Source of the DNA: CAIZGX01 sp044239865
GTDB lineage: Bacteria > Bacteroidota > Bacteroidia > Flavobacteriales_D > Sanyastnellaceae
Assembly: GCA_044239865.1 (NCBI GenBank)
Contig: JBIIAO010000001.1
Span: 682,001-746,000 of the forward strand
Direction: 5' to 3'
Length of the DNA stretch: 64,000 nucleotides
Shown here: positions 8,344-16,345 of the stretch, piece by piece
Layout: each line of letters opens with the position of its first letter
Numbering within the stretch: the stretch's first letter is position 1
The notes under the pieces: model-generated
What the model saw: only the letters and a program-made list of their open reading frames with translations
Told to the model about the DNA's origin: nothing
The model's database searches: none
Position numbers and translations under genes: made by a program

Positions 8344-9660
8344 TTAATCTTGATTTACGGTTGAACGCCCAATACTCTTGTAGAAGTAGCCCAACTCTTG
8401 CATTTTATCTAATTCGTATAAATTTCTTCCATCGAAAATAACTTTCGACTTCAGTGCTTTTCCAATTTTATCGAAATCCGGATTGCGGAACATACCCCAT
8501 TCCGTGCAGATCAACAAGGCATCTGCGCCTTCCAATGCCTCGTAAGCATCGGTTGCGTAGGAGATGGCATATCCTTTTTGCTTTTGAACATTCGGCATAG
8601 CCTCTGGATCGTAAGCCACAATAGTTGCTCCGGCTTGCAATAAATGTTCAATCATATACAAAGCAGGTGCTTCGCGAATATCATCGGTGTCTGGCTTAAA
8701 CGCCAATCCCCAAATAGCAATCTTTGCATGTGTCAATGAATTATTGAAGTGATCGAGAATCGGTTTCAATAAAGTTGTTTTCTGACGCTCGTTCACCTTC
8801 ATCACCGATTTCAATATCTTGAATTCATATCCATTGTCATTTCCCGATTTAGCCAACGCTTGAACGTCTTTCGGAAAGCAGCTTCCGCCGTATCCCATTC
8901 CTGGGAACAAGAAACGCTTTCCAATGCGATCGTCGGTCCCAATACCTAAACGAACCATGTCTACATCTGCACCAACCTTCTCACAGAAGTTCGCAATTTC
9001 ATTCATGAATGAAATCTTCGTTGCCAAGAATGCATTCGCTGCATACTTCGTTAACTCTGCACTGCGCTCGTCCATGAAGATAATCGGATTGCCTTGACGT
9101 GTAAACGGCTTATACAATTCGTTCATCAATTGCTTTGCACGCTCGCTGCGGGTTCCAATAACTACACGGTCGGGCTTCATGAAATCGTCAACTGCAAATC
9201 CTTCACGCAAAAATTCAGGATTACTCACCACATCGAACTGAACCTTTGCATTTTCTGCAATGGCACTATTCACTAGTTCAGCTGTCCCAACGGGAACAGT
9301 GCTCTTATCAACGATAATTTTATAGTCGGAAAGTAAATGTCCCAATTGCTTCGCAACGCCCAAGACATAGCTCAAGTCAGCGCTTCCGTCTTCACCCGGA
9401 GGGGTTGGCAGAGCCAAGAAAATAATTTGTGCATCAACAATCGAGGAAGCCAAATCAGTACTGAAGGTCAGACGACCTTCGCGAATGTTTCGCTCGAACA
9501 ACACGTCGAGATGCGGTTCATAAATCGGAATAACTCCCGACTTCATTTGCTCAACTTTTTCTGCATTAATGTCAACGCATACAACGTTGTTTCCTGTTTC
9601 AGCGAAACATGTTCCTGTAACCAGTCCAACATAACCAGTTCCTACTACGGCTATCTTCAT
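8344..9660 (-). CDS. ugd: UDP-glucose 6-dehydrogenase
   Basis: A 438-residue protein of normal length. It has the N-terminal NAD-binding GTGYVGLVTG, ALPTPPGEDGSAD, the VDKSTVPVGTA segment, NPEFLREG, and the catalytic Cys in GYGGSCFPKD. A C-terminal UDP-binding domain follows (IWGLAFKPDTDDIREAP). It oxidises UDP-glucose to UDP-glucuronate with two NAD+. First gene of the minus-strand operon ugd, decarboxylase, acetyltransferase; a TATCTTTG box lies 22 nt upstream. Confidence 0.97.
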   Translation of the reverse strand: MKIAVVGTGYVGLVTGTCFAETGNNVVCVDINAEKVEQMKSGVIPIYEPHLDVLFERNIREGRLTFSTDLASSIVDAQIIFLALPTPPGEDGSADLSYVLGVAKQLGHLLSDYKIIVDKSTVPVGTAELVNSAIAENAKVQFDVVSNPEFLREGFAVDDFMKPDRVVIGTRSERAKQLMNELYKPFTRQGNPIIFMDERSAELTKYAANAFLATKISFMNEIANFCEKVGADVDMVRLGIGTDDRIGKRFLFPGMGYGGSCFPKDVQALAKSGNDNGYEFKILKSVMKVNERQKTTLLKPILDHFNNSLTHAKIAIWGLAFKPDTDDIREAPALYMIEHLLQAGATIVAYDPEAMPNVQKQKGYAISYATDAYEALEGADALLICTEWGMFRNPDFDKIGKALKSKVIFDGRNLYELDKMQELGYFYKSIGRSTVNQD

Positions 9661-9681
9661 AAATTAAAATTTCTTAGGGTG

Positions 9682-9689
9682 CAAAGATA
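9682..9689 (-). promoter_or_regulatory. Bacteroidota -7 box for the ugd operon
   Basis: The minus strand reads TATCTTTG, matching TAnnTTTG, 22 nt before the ugd ATG. On the plus strand a weaker TACTTTCG (9703-9710) lies 30 nt before the ABC transporter gene. Confidence 0.6.
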
Positions 9690-9739
9690 GGATTAAGCGT
9701 CTTACTTTCGTGTAGCTTTTTGACATTACAAAAGAACTT

Positions 9740-10672
9740 ATGAAATACGCCATTCAAGCCGAGGGCATTAACAAAACATACGGAAAATATCAGGCACTGA
9801 CTTCAGTGAGCATGGATATTCCTGAAGGAAAAATTTTCGGACTATTGGGTCCGAACGGTGCAGGAAAAACCACCTTCATTCGTATCCTGAATCAGATCAT
9901 TGAGCCCGATAGCGGTATCATTAAGTTTTATGGAAGTCCGCTTCAGCGCTCGCATGTAGAGAGCATCGGTTATCTTCCTGAAGAACGCGGCCTTTATAAA
10001 AAGATGAAAGTGGGAGAGCAATGCGTCTACTTAGCCCAGATGAAAGGCATGAAAGAAAAGGATGCCTTAGCCGAGTTGAAAATGTGGTTCGAGAAGTTCG
10101 AGATCCAAGAGTGGTGGGACAAGAAAGTAGAAGATTTATCGAAAGGAATGGCGCAGAAAATTCAGTTCATCACAACCGTTGTTCACAAGCCGAAGTTGCT
10201 AATTCTCGATGAACCGTTTAGCGGATTCGATCCAATAAATGCCGAACTCATTCACAACGAAATGCTTCGACTACGCGACGAAGGAACAACCATTGTTCTC
10301 TCAACGCACGACATGGGAAGTGTGGAATCGCTTTGCGACAACATTGCTCTTATCAATCGTTCTCAAGTTATTTTAAGTGGAAGTGTAGCCGAAGTGCGCG
10401 ACAGTTTCCGCACGAAAACATATACGCTGAAGTTTCAAGGAACGTTGTTGGAATTCACCATAGCCTTGGGCGCTCGATTCGAATTAATTCACAACGAATT
10501 AAACAACGATATTCATACCGTTTCTGTTCGAATTAAACCGCAGTTTAAGCTGAACGACTTGTTAAAACAGGTTATTCCAGCGGTAGATATTTTAAGCGCC
10601 GAAGAAAAAGTGCCAAGTATGCACGACATTTTTGTTCAATCGGTTCTTTCATTTAATGAAGCACAGTCATGA
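9740..10672 (+). CDS. ABC transporter ATP-binding protein, NatA-like
   Basis: A 310-residue ATPase. Walker A GPNGAGKTT is at residues 37-45, the signature reads LSKGMAQKIQF, Walker B is LLILDEPFSGFDP, and the switch His is in STHDM. After the core domain, a roughly 80-residue C-terminal extension (RTKTYTLKFQGTLLEF onward) resembles the DUF4162 domain common in NatA-type ATPases. It overlaps the permease gene by 4 bp, so the two form one export system. Substrate unknown; Na+ export is the family precedent but is not shown here. Confidence 0.95.
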   Translation: MKYAIQAEGINKTYGKYQALTSVSMDIPEGKIFGLLGPNGAGKTTFIRILNQIIEPDSGIIKFYGSPLQRSHVESIGYLPEERGLYKKMKVGEQCVYLAQMKGMKEKDALAELKMWFEKFEIQEWWDKKVEDLSKGMAQKIQFITTVVHKPKLLILDEPFSGFDPINAELIHNEMLRLRDEGTTIVLSTHDMGSVESLCDNIALINRSQVILSGSVAEVRDSFRTKTYTLKFQGTLLEFTIALGARFELIHNELNNDIHTVSVRIKPQFKLNDLLKQVIPAVDILSAEEKVPSMHDIFVQSVLSFNEAQS

Positions 10673-12024
10673 GTAAAATAGGATTAATCATTAAGCGCGA
10701 ATACACCACGCGCATTCGCAAGAAGTCATTTATTATCATGACCATCTTGGGGCCGCTTTTATTTGCGGGACTTCTTTTCGGAACGGTATGGATTACACTC
10801 AACGATCAGCAGACGTACACTGTTCTAATTAGCGATCCTTATGGATTGGTTACCGAATACCGCGGAGAGCAAGATTCTACCTTAGTTCCGAGATTTCCAG
10901 ATCAATTCAAAAACAACGATCAAGTCATCTACGGATTCACAGAAAAGATTCAGAAGCCCGAAGAATTGAAAGATGGTTTTTACAACATCATGATTGAGCT
11001 CGACGAGATCACAATCAACGATGGGAAATGCAACATGTACTTCGATAATTTTCCTTCCGAAAATATTCAAGGTAAATTGAAGAACGACTTGCAAGAATCA
11101 CTCGAACGATTCCGAGTTGTTGACTCATTGAAACTCGACTACGAGAAATACAAACGCGCGAAACTCGATGTAAGTTTCGCAGAGATAAACATTAACAAGT
11201 TGGGTGAAGAAGATCACACGCAAGAGCGCGCTGTCATTGGATTCGTCTTCGCCATATTAATTTACATGTTCATCTTCATGTATGGCGTGCAAGTTATGCG
11301 CGGTGTCCTGGAAGAGAAGACAAGTCGCATTGTTGAAGTCATGGTTAGCTCGGTGAAACCCTTTCAACTCATGATGGGTAAGGTGGTTGGAATTGGATTG
11401 GTTGGTCTAACACAATTCCTTATTTGGGTTATTCTTTCTGCTGTTTTAGCAACCATCGGATTGAATTATTTCGAATCTCATTTGGTGAACGGTGCTGCTG
11501 TTTTAGAAAACGGAGCAGTGGTTGGAAACGGTATGAATCAAGCCGCCATGGCGCAATCGCTCATGAACAACGAAGCCATCAATTGGATCTTCTTAATCAA
11601 CTGGCCGTTGATGGTAGGAATGTTTATCTTCTTTTTCATCGGCGGATTTTTATTGTACGCTTCACTCTTCGCGGCCATTGGTGCTGCTGTTGACAGCGAT
11701 TCAGATACGCAACAATTCATGCTGCCTGTGACACTTCCGTTGGTCTTTTCCTACATAGTTTCGGCCATGCTCATTACCAATCCTGAAAGTCCAATTGGAA
11801 ATTTCTTCAGCATATTTCCGTTGACTTCACCCATAACAATTATGGTGAAAACCGCTATTGGAAATATAGGCGTGTGGCATCTCATTAGCGCCATGGCTGC
11901 GCTTATAGTGGCCTTCTTATTTTTCATTTGGTTAGGAGCAAAAATTTATCGCGTCGGTATTTTGTCGTACGGAAAAAAAGTGAGTTACAAAGATTTATGG
12001 AAATGGATACGTCAGTCGAATTAA
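10669..12024 (+). CDS. ABC transporter permease, NatB-like
   Basis: A 451-residue ABC2-type permease. One N-terminal membrane helix (about residues 21-43, after IKREYTTRIRKKSF) is followed by a large periplasmic domain to about residue 185. Six hydrophobic segments follow, including AVIGFVFAILIYMFIFMYGV and the VLEEKTSRIVEVMVSSVKP cytoplasmic coupling segment typical of NatB-like proteins. It pairs with the preceding ATPase gene, overlapping it by 4 bp. The end overlaps the start of the phosphatase gene by 28 bp. Confidence 0.94.
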   Translation: MSKIGLIIKREYTTRIRKKSFIIMTILGPLLFAGLLFGTVWITLNDQQTYTVLISDPYGLVTEYRGEQDSTLVPRFPDQFKNNDQVIYGFTEKIQKPEELKDGFYNIMIELDEITINDGKCNMYFDNFPSENIQGKLKNDLQESLERFRVVDSLKLDYEKYKRAKLDVSFAEININKLGEEDHTQERAVIGFVFAILIYMFIFMYGVQVMRGVLEEKTSRIVEVMVSSVKPFQLMMGKVVGIGLVGLTQFLIWVILSAVLATIGLNYFESHLVNGAAVLENGAVVGNGMNQAAMAQSLMNNEAINWIFLINWPLMVGMFIFFFIGGFLLYASLFAAIGAAVDSDSDTQQFMLPVTLPLVFSYIVSAMLITNPESPIGNFFSIFPLTSPITIMVKTAIGNIGVWHLISAMAALIVAFLFFIWLGAKIYRVGILSYGKKVSYKDLWKWIRQSN

Positions 12025-13013
12025 ATAACAATCAGCGCGTAGCCATCATCGATTGCGGAACCAACACCTTTAATTTATTGGTGAAGGAAAAGGTGGAAGG
12101 AAAGTGGAAGACACTCTTCAACACCAAGCTTCCGGTGAAGTTGGGAACAGGTGGATTCTCTGAAAATCTGCTAATGCCCGCTAGAATGGCCCGCGGAATA
12201 GATGCGTTGTATTCCTATAGGAATGTAATTGATTCGTTAGAAGTGAAAGACGTTCGCGTCTTCGCCACCAGCGCGGTAAGAGAGGCTTCGAACAGAAAGG
12301 ATTTTGTTACGCGTGTGAAGAAGCATTTGAATTTCGACATGGAAGTTATTTCCGGAGACCGTGAAGCCGAACTCATTTTTGAAGGAGTGGTTCAAACCAC
12401 TCAAGAGATTAAAGAAGATTATTTAATCATGGACATCGGTGGTGGCAGCACCGAATTTATTTTCGTGCGAGACCAAAAGCCGTTGTGGCGCAAAAGCTAT
12501 TTGCTAGGCGTAAGCCGCATACATGGAATGCTCAATCCCGCTTCAAGAATTAATCAAGACGATGTGAATCGACTAAGAGGTCATTTGAACAAGGAACTTC
12601 TAGATCTCATTTCTTTTTTGAAGGAAAATCCAGCGCGTGTTTTAGTCGGGTCTTCAGGGTCTTTTGATACGCTGTTTGATATGTACCAGTTTGGCGGAGC
12701 CAAAGATTCTCCGAAAGATGCTTCGCAAGATTCTGCGAAAGGTTTTACGGAACGTTCTACTGAAAGTTCTACCGAAGGTTCTAGAAAATTAAATGAGATT
12801 CCTTTCAACGCATATCCATCAATACATCAATGGCTCATGGGAAGCACATTGGAAGAACGCTTGAAGCATCCGAGTATTCCGCAGATGCGTGCCGAGTACA
12901 TGCCGCTTTCAACGTATTTGCTGAAATTCGTTTTAGAACAATCGAACTTCAATAAAATATATCAATCTGAATATGCTTTGAAAGAAGGCGTTCTTGCGCA
13001 TTATTTAAATTAA
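11997..13013 (+). CDS. Ppx/GppA-type phosphatase (exopolyphosphatase family)
   Basis: About 338 residues from the ATG at 11997; a second Met two codons later is equally possible. AIIDCGTNTFNLLV and DIGGGSTEF are the two phosphate-binding loops of the ASKHA fold, with TSAVREASN and ISGDREAELIF between them. Family members hydrolyse polyphosphate or pppGpp; which one cannot be told. Unusual: around residues 238-265 the chain has a four-residue periodic insert of type D/S-S/A-x-K/E, encoded by a 12-bp tandem DNA repeat (12707-12787) of the same mini-hairpin type as the intergenic arrays. The start overlaps the permease gene by 28 bp. Confidence 0.92.
   Translation: MEMDTSVELNNNQRVAIIDCGTNTFNLLVKEKVEGKWKTLFNTKLPVKLGTGGFSENLLMPARMARGIDALYSYRNVIDSLEVKDVRVFATSAVREASNRKDFVTRVKKHLNFDMEVISGDREAELIFEGVVQTTQEIKEDYLIMDIGGGSTEFIFVRDQKPLWRKSYLLGVSRIHGMLNPASRINQDDVNRLRGHLNKELLDLISFLKENPARVLVGSSGSFDTLFDMYQFGGAKDSPKDASQDSAKGFTERSTESSTEGSRKLNEIPFNAYPSIHQWLMGSTLEERLKHPSIPQMRAEYMPLSTYLLKFVLEQSNFNKIYQSEYALKEGVLAHYLN
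12707..12787 (+). repeat. In-frame 12-bp mini-hairpin array inside the ppx gene
   Basis: Units TTC-TCC-GAA, TGC-TTC-GCA, TTC-TGC-GAA, then degenerate TTTTACGGAA, TTCTACTGAA, TTCTACCGAA and TTCTAGAA, about every 12 bp with linkers such as aga. Read on the other strand the loops are GNA-type. The array keeps the reading frame and encodes a repeating Ser/Lys/Glu-rich tetrapeptide. Confidence 0.8.
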
Positions 13014-13018
13014 ATTTG
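13011..13018 (+). promoter_or_regulatory. -7 box 4 nt before the epimerase start codon
   Basis: TAAATTTG matches TAnnTTTG and ends 4 nt before the ATG at 13023. Transcription would begin at or next to the start codon, implying a leaderless mRNA. It overlaps the end of the ppx gene. Confidence 0.55.
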
Positions 13019-13022
13019 CAAC

Positions 13023-13991
13023 ATGATAATTGTAACAGGAGCAGCCGGATTCGTAGGATCGGCGTTGGTAGCGAGATTGAATGAAGATCGTTTTTTCGAT
13101 TTGGTTTTGGTCGATGACTTTTCACGAGAAGATCGAAAAAGAAATTGGGAAGGAAAAAAATATACGGCAATCGTTCACCGAGATGAATTTCCAACTTGGT
13201 TGGAAGCAAATCAGAATCAAGTCGAATGTGTTTTCCACATTGGAGCCAGAACTGATACAACGGAATTTAATGTTGAAATTTTCGATCGCTTAAATCTTCA
13301 TTACACACAATCGTTGTGGAAGACATGCGCGAAACATGCCATTCCTTTTATCTACGCTTCTTCTGCAGCGACTTATGGTGGCGGAGAGCTCGGATACAAC
13401 GATGATCATGCGACCATTCCGCAATTGAAACCTTTGAATCCTTATGGACAATCGAAGCAAGATTTCGATGTTTGGGCACTTCAACAAGAAGAAGCGCCAT
13501 ACTTCTGGGCAGGCTTGAAGTTCTTCAACGTATACGGTCCGAATGAATACCACAAAGGCCGCATGGCCAGCGTTATCTGGCATACCTTCAATCAGATTGG
13601 AAAGTCTGGCGAAATGAAATTGTTCCGCAGTCACAATTCGAATTTCACAGACGGTGGACAAATGCGCGACTTCGTTTATGTGAAAGATTTGGTTGAAGTG
13701 CTTATTTTCTTAATGCATCACCGAAAAGATTCAGGCATTTATAATTTGGGAAGTGGAAAGGCTAGAACATTTTTAGATTTAGCAACCGCTACTTTTCATT
13801 CAATGGGAAAAGAACCGAAAATCTCTTTTGTTGATACCCCGGAAGACATTCGCGACAAGTATCAATACTTCACCGAAGCGAACATGAACAAGTTAATTTC
13901 AATTGGTTACAGTAAGTCCTTTCATTCTTTGGAGGAAGGAGTGAAAGATTACGTAACGAATTATCTACAACAAGATCTTAAAATCTATTGA
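13023..13991 (+). CDS. hldD: ADP-L-glycero-D-manno-heptose 6-epimerase
   Basis: A 322-residue extended SDR. It has VTGAAGFVGSALVARLN, LVDDFSR, a HIGARTDTTE segment characteristic of HldD, the YASSAATYGGG stretch, the Tyr-x3-Lys pair in NPYGQSKQ, and FNVYGPNEYHKGRMAS, also typical of HldD. Known reaction: it converts ADP-D-glycero- to ADP-L-glycero-manno-heptose for the LPS inner core. The other heptose genes are not in the window. A -7 box ends 4 nt before the ATG. Confidence 0.92.
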   Translation: MIIVTGAAGFVGSALVARLNEDRFFDLVLVDDFSREDRKRNWEGKKYTAIVHRDEFPTWLEANQNQVECVFHIGARTDTTEFNVEIFDRLNLHYTQSLWKTCAKHAIPFIYASSAATYGGGELGYNDDHATIPQLKPLNPYGQSKQDFDVWALQQEEAPYFWAGLKFFNVYGPNEYHKGRMASVIWHTFNQIGKSGEMKLFRSHNSNFTDGGQMRDFVYVKDLVEVLIFLMHHRKDSGIYNLGSGKARTFLDLATATFHSMGKEPKISFVDTPEDIRDKYQYFTEANMNKLISIGYSKSFHSLEEGVKDYVTNYLQQDLKIY

Positions 13992-14047
13992 AGACTTCGA
14001 ACAATTAGAAGGTTCAAGTGATTTACTTTTATAACAATTATTGAAAC

Positions 14048-14473
14048 ATGGAAAAATTAGTTTACGCCACACGCAGAGAAAGATTCAATGCAGCGCATAA
14101 GTTGTGGCACGACGAGTGGGATGAGGCAAAGAATTTCGAGACATTCGGAAAATGTTCTAATCCGAATTGGCACGGACACAACTACGAGTTATTCATTACG
14201 GTGAAAGGTGTTCCAGATGCAACAACTGGCTATTGCATGGATTTAAAGTATTTGAGCACTATTGTGAAGACGCAAGTCATAAACAAATTAGATCACAAGA
14301 ATCTGAACATGGACGTGGAGTTCATGAAAGGAATGAAGACCTCAACTGAGAATGTTGCCATTGCAATTTGGGAACAATTGGAAGAGTTGGTGAACGAGAA
14401 AGGTTGTCAATTGCATTGCATTAAAGTAACAGAAACAGAAAATCAATACGTAGAATACTACGGCGGGAAGTAA
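14048..14473 (+). CDS. queD: 6-carboxytetrahydropterin synthase / 6-pyruvoyl-tetrahydropterin synthase family
   Basis: A 141-residue protein of the PTPS/QueD fold. RERFNAAHKLWHDEW contains the first zinc His and NPNWHGHNYELFI the second and third; TTGYCMDLKYL and LDHKNLN follow, then STENVAIAIW and the C-terminal VTETENQYVEY Glu motif. It works on dihydroneopterin triphosphate, the product of GTP cyclohydrolase I, whose gene starts within its stop codon (1-bp overlap). That pairing supports a pterin or queuosine-precursor pathway; which one is not settled, since the CxxxHGH signature of strict QueD is here C-S-N-P-N-W-H-G-H. Confidence 0.92.
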   Translation: MEKLVYATRRERFNAAHKLWHDEWDEAKNFETFGKCSNPNWHGHNYELFITVKGVPDATTGYCMDLKYLSTIVKTQVINKLDHKNLNMDVEFMKGMKTSTENVAIAIWEQLEELVNEKGCQLHCIKVTETENQYVEYYGGK

Positions 14474-15039
14474 TGGATAATCAGAAAACGATTGAAATGG
14501 CAGTGGAGCAAATACTTGCCGCTGTAGGTGAAAATCCTCAGCGTGAAGGATTGTTGAAAACGCCAGAGCGTGTTGCAAAGGCGTATTCACATTTGTTGAA
14601 GGGGTATGAGGAGAGTGCAGATGAAGTTTTGAATGGAGCTATTTTTCACGAGTCGTATTCTGAAATGGTCATTGTGAAAGACATTGAAGTATACAGTTTG
14701 TGTGAGCACCATATGTTGCCCTTCTTCGGAAAAGCGCATGTGGCCTATATTCCAGATGGAAAGATTGTAGGGTTAAGTAAGATACCACGTGTGGTCGATG
14801 TTTTTTCAAGAAGACTTCAAGTGCAAGAAAGACTGACAATTGAAATTCGCGATAGCATTCAAAAAGCGTTGAATCCTGTCGGTGTGGCAGTTGTTTTAGA
14901 TTGTCATCATCTTTGTATGCAAATGCGCGGAGTGTCGAAACAACACAGCACCACGACTACGAGTGCATACAGCGGATTGTTTTTAACAAGTGACACAACA
15001 AGAAAAGAATTTGTAAGTTTACTCCAACTGAATAAATAA
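14473..15039 (+). CDS. folE: GTP cyclohydrolase I
   Basis: A 188-residue protein. It has EGLLKTPERVAKAY, the zinc-site Cys/His in SLCEHHMLPFFGKAHVAYIP, GLSKIPRVVDVFSRRLQVQE, and the second zinc Cys in DCHHLCMQMRGV, all canonical for FolE. It forms 7,8-dihydroneopterin triphosphate from GTP, the first step of folate and tetrahydropterin synthesis. The start codon shares a base with the queD stop (taatg), so the two are translationally coupled. Confidence 0.97.
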   Translation: MDNQKTIEMAVEQILAAVGENPQREGLLKTPERVAKAYSHLLKGYEESADEVLNGAIFHESYSEMVIVKDIEVYSLCEHHMLPFFGKAHVAYIPDGKIVGLSKIPRVVDVFSRRLQVQERLTIEIRDSIQKALNPVGVAVVLDCHHLCMQMRGVSKQHSTTTTSAYSGLFLTSDTTRKEFVSLLQLNK

Positions 15040-15047
15040 AATAAACC

Positions 15048-15761
15048 ATGAACAACAATTTAAACTTTAATGATGGCGTATTTGTAAATGACGACGCTGT
15101 AACAAAATCATTCGTATCCAACGTATTTGCCTATATGGCTTTGGCATTAGCCATTTCAGGTGCTTTGGCCTATTTGTTTGGGACAACAGATCTAGTATTT
15201 TCTTTAGTAGATCGTTCGGGAATGACTATTCTCGGTTGGGTTGTTATGTTTGCTCCGTTTGCGTTTATCCTAGCCATGAACTTCGGATTTAATAAAATGT
15301 CTTTCACCACATTATTAGCCGTGTTCTTAGGATATGCAGCTGTAATGGGAATAAGCTTGAGCTTTATTTTCTTGGTGTATGATCTTGGAATTATTACTAA
15401 AGTGTTTTTCATTACCGCTGGACTTTTCGGAGCTATGGCATTCATTGGCTATACCACCAAAACAGATTTAACCAAGTTCGGGGGAATATTAATGATGGCT
15501 GTTATTGGAATTGTTATCGCTTCTGTCGTGAATATGTTCATGAGGAGCGAACAAATGGATTATATCATCTCATGTGTGGGTGTTTTAGTATTCACCGGAC
15601 TTACAGCATACGATGTACAGAAGATTAAGCGAATTGGAGCAGGGGTGGAGTTCGGTACTGCCGAAGCGTCTAAGCTTGCGTTAATGGGTGCACTTTCATT
15701 GTACTTAGACTTCGTGAATTTATTCATGTTCTTGTTGCGCGTTTTCGCAAGAAGAAACTAA
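15048..15761 (+). CDS. Bax inhibitor-1 / YccA family membrane protein
   Basis: A 237-residue protein with about seven hydrophobic segments, starting with FVSNVFAYMALALAISGALAY. It contains the family signature TGLTAYDVQKIKRI near the C-terminus and the final LALMGALSLYLDFVNLFMFLLR, both typical of bacterial BI-1/YccA proteins. Family members are implicated in Ca2+ leak or FtsH modulation; the role here is unknown. It follows folE by 8 bp, likely in the same transcript. Confidence 0.93.
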   Translation: MNNNLNFNDGVFVNDDAVTKSFVSNVFAYMALALAISGALAYLFGTTDLVFSLVDRSGMTILGWVVMFAPFAFILAMNFGFNKMSFTTLLAVFLGYAAVMGISLSFIFLVYDLGIITKVFFITAGLFGAMAFIGYTTKTDLTKFGGILMMAVIGIVIASVVNMFMRSEQMDYIISCVGVLVFTGLTAYDVQKIKRIGAGVEFGTAEASKLALMGALSLYLDFVNLFMFLLRVFARRN

Positions 15762-15772
15762 TATTTTGAAGC

Positions 15773-16321
15773 GTGAAAGATTACTACTTCATATTGGGTG
15801 TATCTAGAAACGCTTCGAGCACAGAAATTAAAACAGCTTACAGAAACGGGTGTAAGCAATTTCATCCCGACAAAAATGCGCATCCCGATGCGCATTTGCG
15901 TTTTATAGAGATTCACGCAGCGTATGAATTTCTTGGAGATGAAAAACAGCGCAAGGCATACGATCTAGCACAGAATAGAAGAGTAACTCCTAGCTACCAG
16001 CAGTATTACCAACAAAAGGAATACGCTGCAAGAAACAGAGCGAGAGAATATGCCCGTCAGGATTTCGAGGAGTTTAAAAAGTCGAAATATTACAAATTGG
16101 CTGTAGGAGTGAACAACGGCTTTAATTTTCTTTTTTTATTTATTTGCCTGCTAATTATTGTCATTCCACTGCACATGTACATATTGCAACAAGAACTCCC
16201 AGAGAGAGAGCAACGGCCTTTCTTAGGTTTTCTGGTACCCATGATTATGGGAATGGCAATGGGAACTTGGGCTTGTTATTATTGGTTCGTAAAGAAGCAA
16301 GATATTTTCACTATTTCGTAG
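15773..16321 (+). CDS. J-domain (DnaJ-like) membrane protein
   Basis: A 182-residue protein starting at GTG. Residues 1-65 form a J-domain: DYYFILGVSRNASSTEIKTAYR, the HPDKN loop essential for DnaK stimulation, and AAYEFLGDEKQRKAYD. A charged linker and two C-terminal membrane helices follow (about 118-140 and 150-172), with no Gly/Phe or zinc-finger regions. It is therefore a membrane-anchored DnaK co-chaperone (type C), substrate unknown. It lies 11 bp behind the BI-1 gene. Confidence 0.9.
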   Translation: MKDYYFILGVSRNASSTEIKTAYRNGCKQFHPDKNAHPDAHLRFIEIHAAYEFLGDEKQRKAYDLAQNRRVTPSYQQYYQQKEYAARNRAREYARQDFEEFKKSKYYKLAVGVNNGFNFLFLFICLLIIVIPLHMYILQQELPEREQRPFLGFLVPMIMGMAMGTWACYYWFVKKQDIFTIS

Positions 16322-16345
16322 ATTCGTATTTTATAAATTTATATA

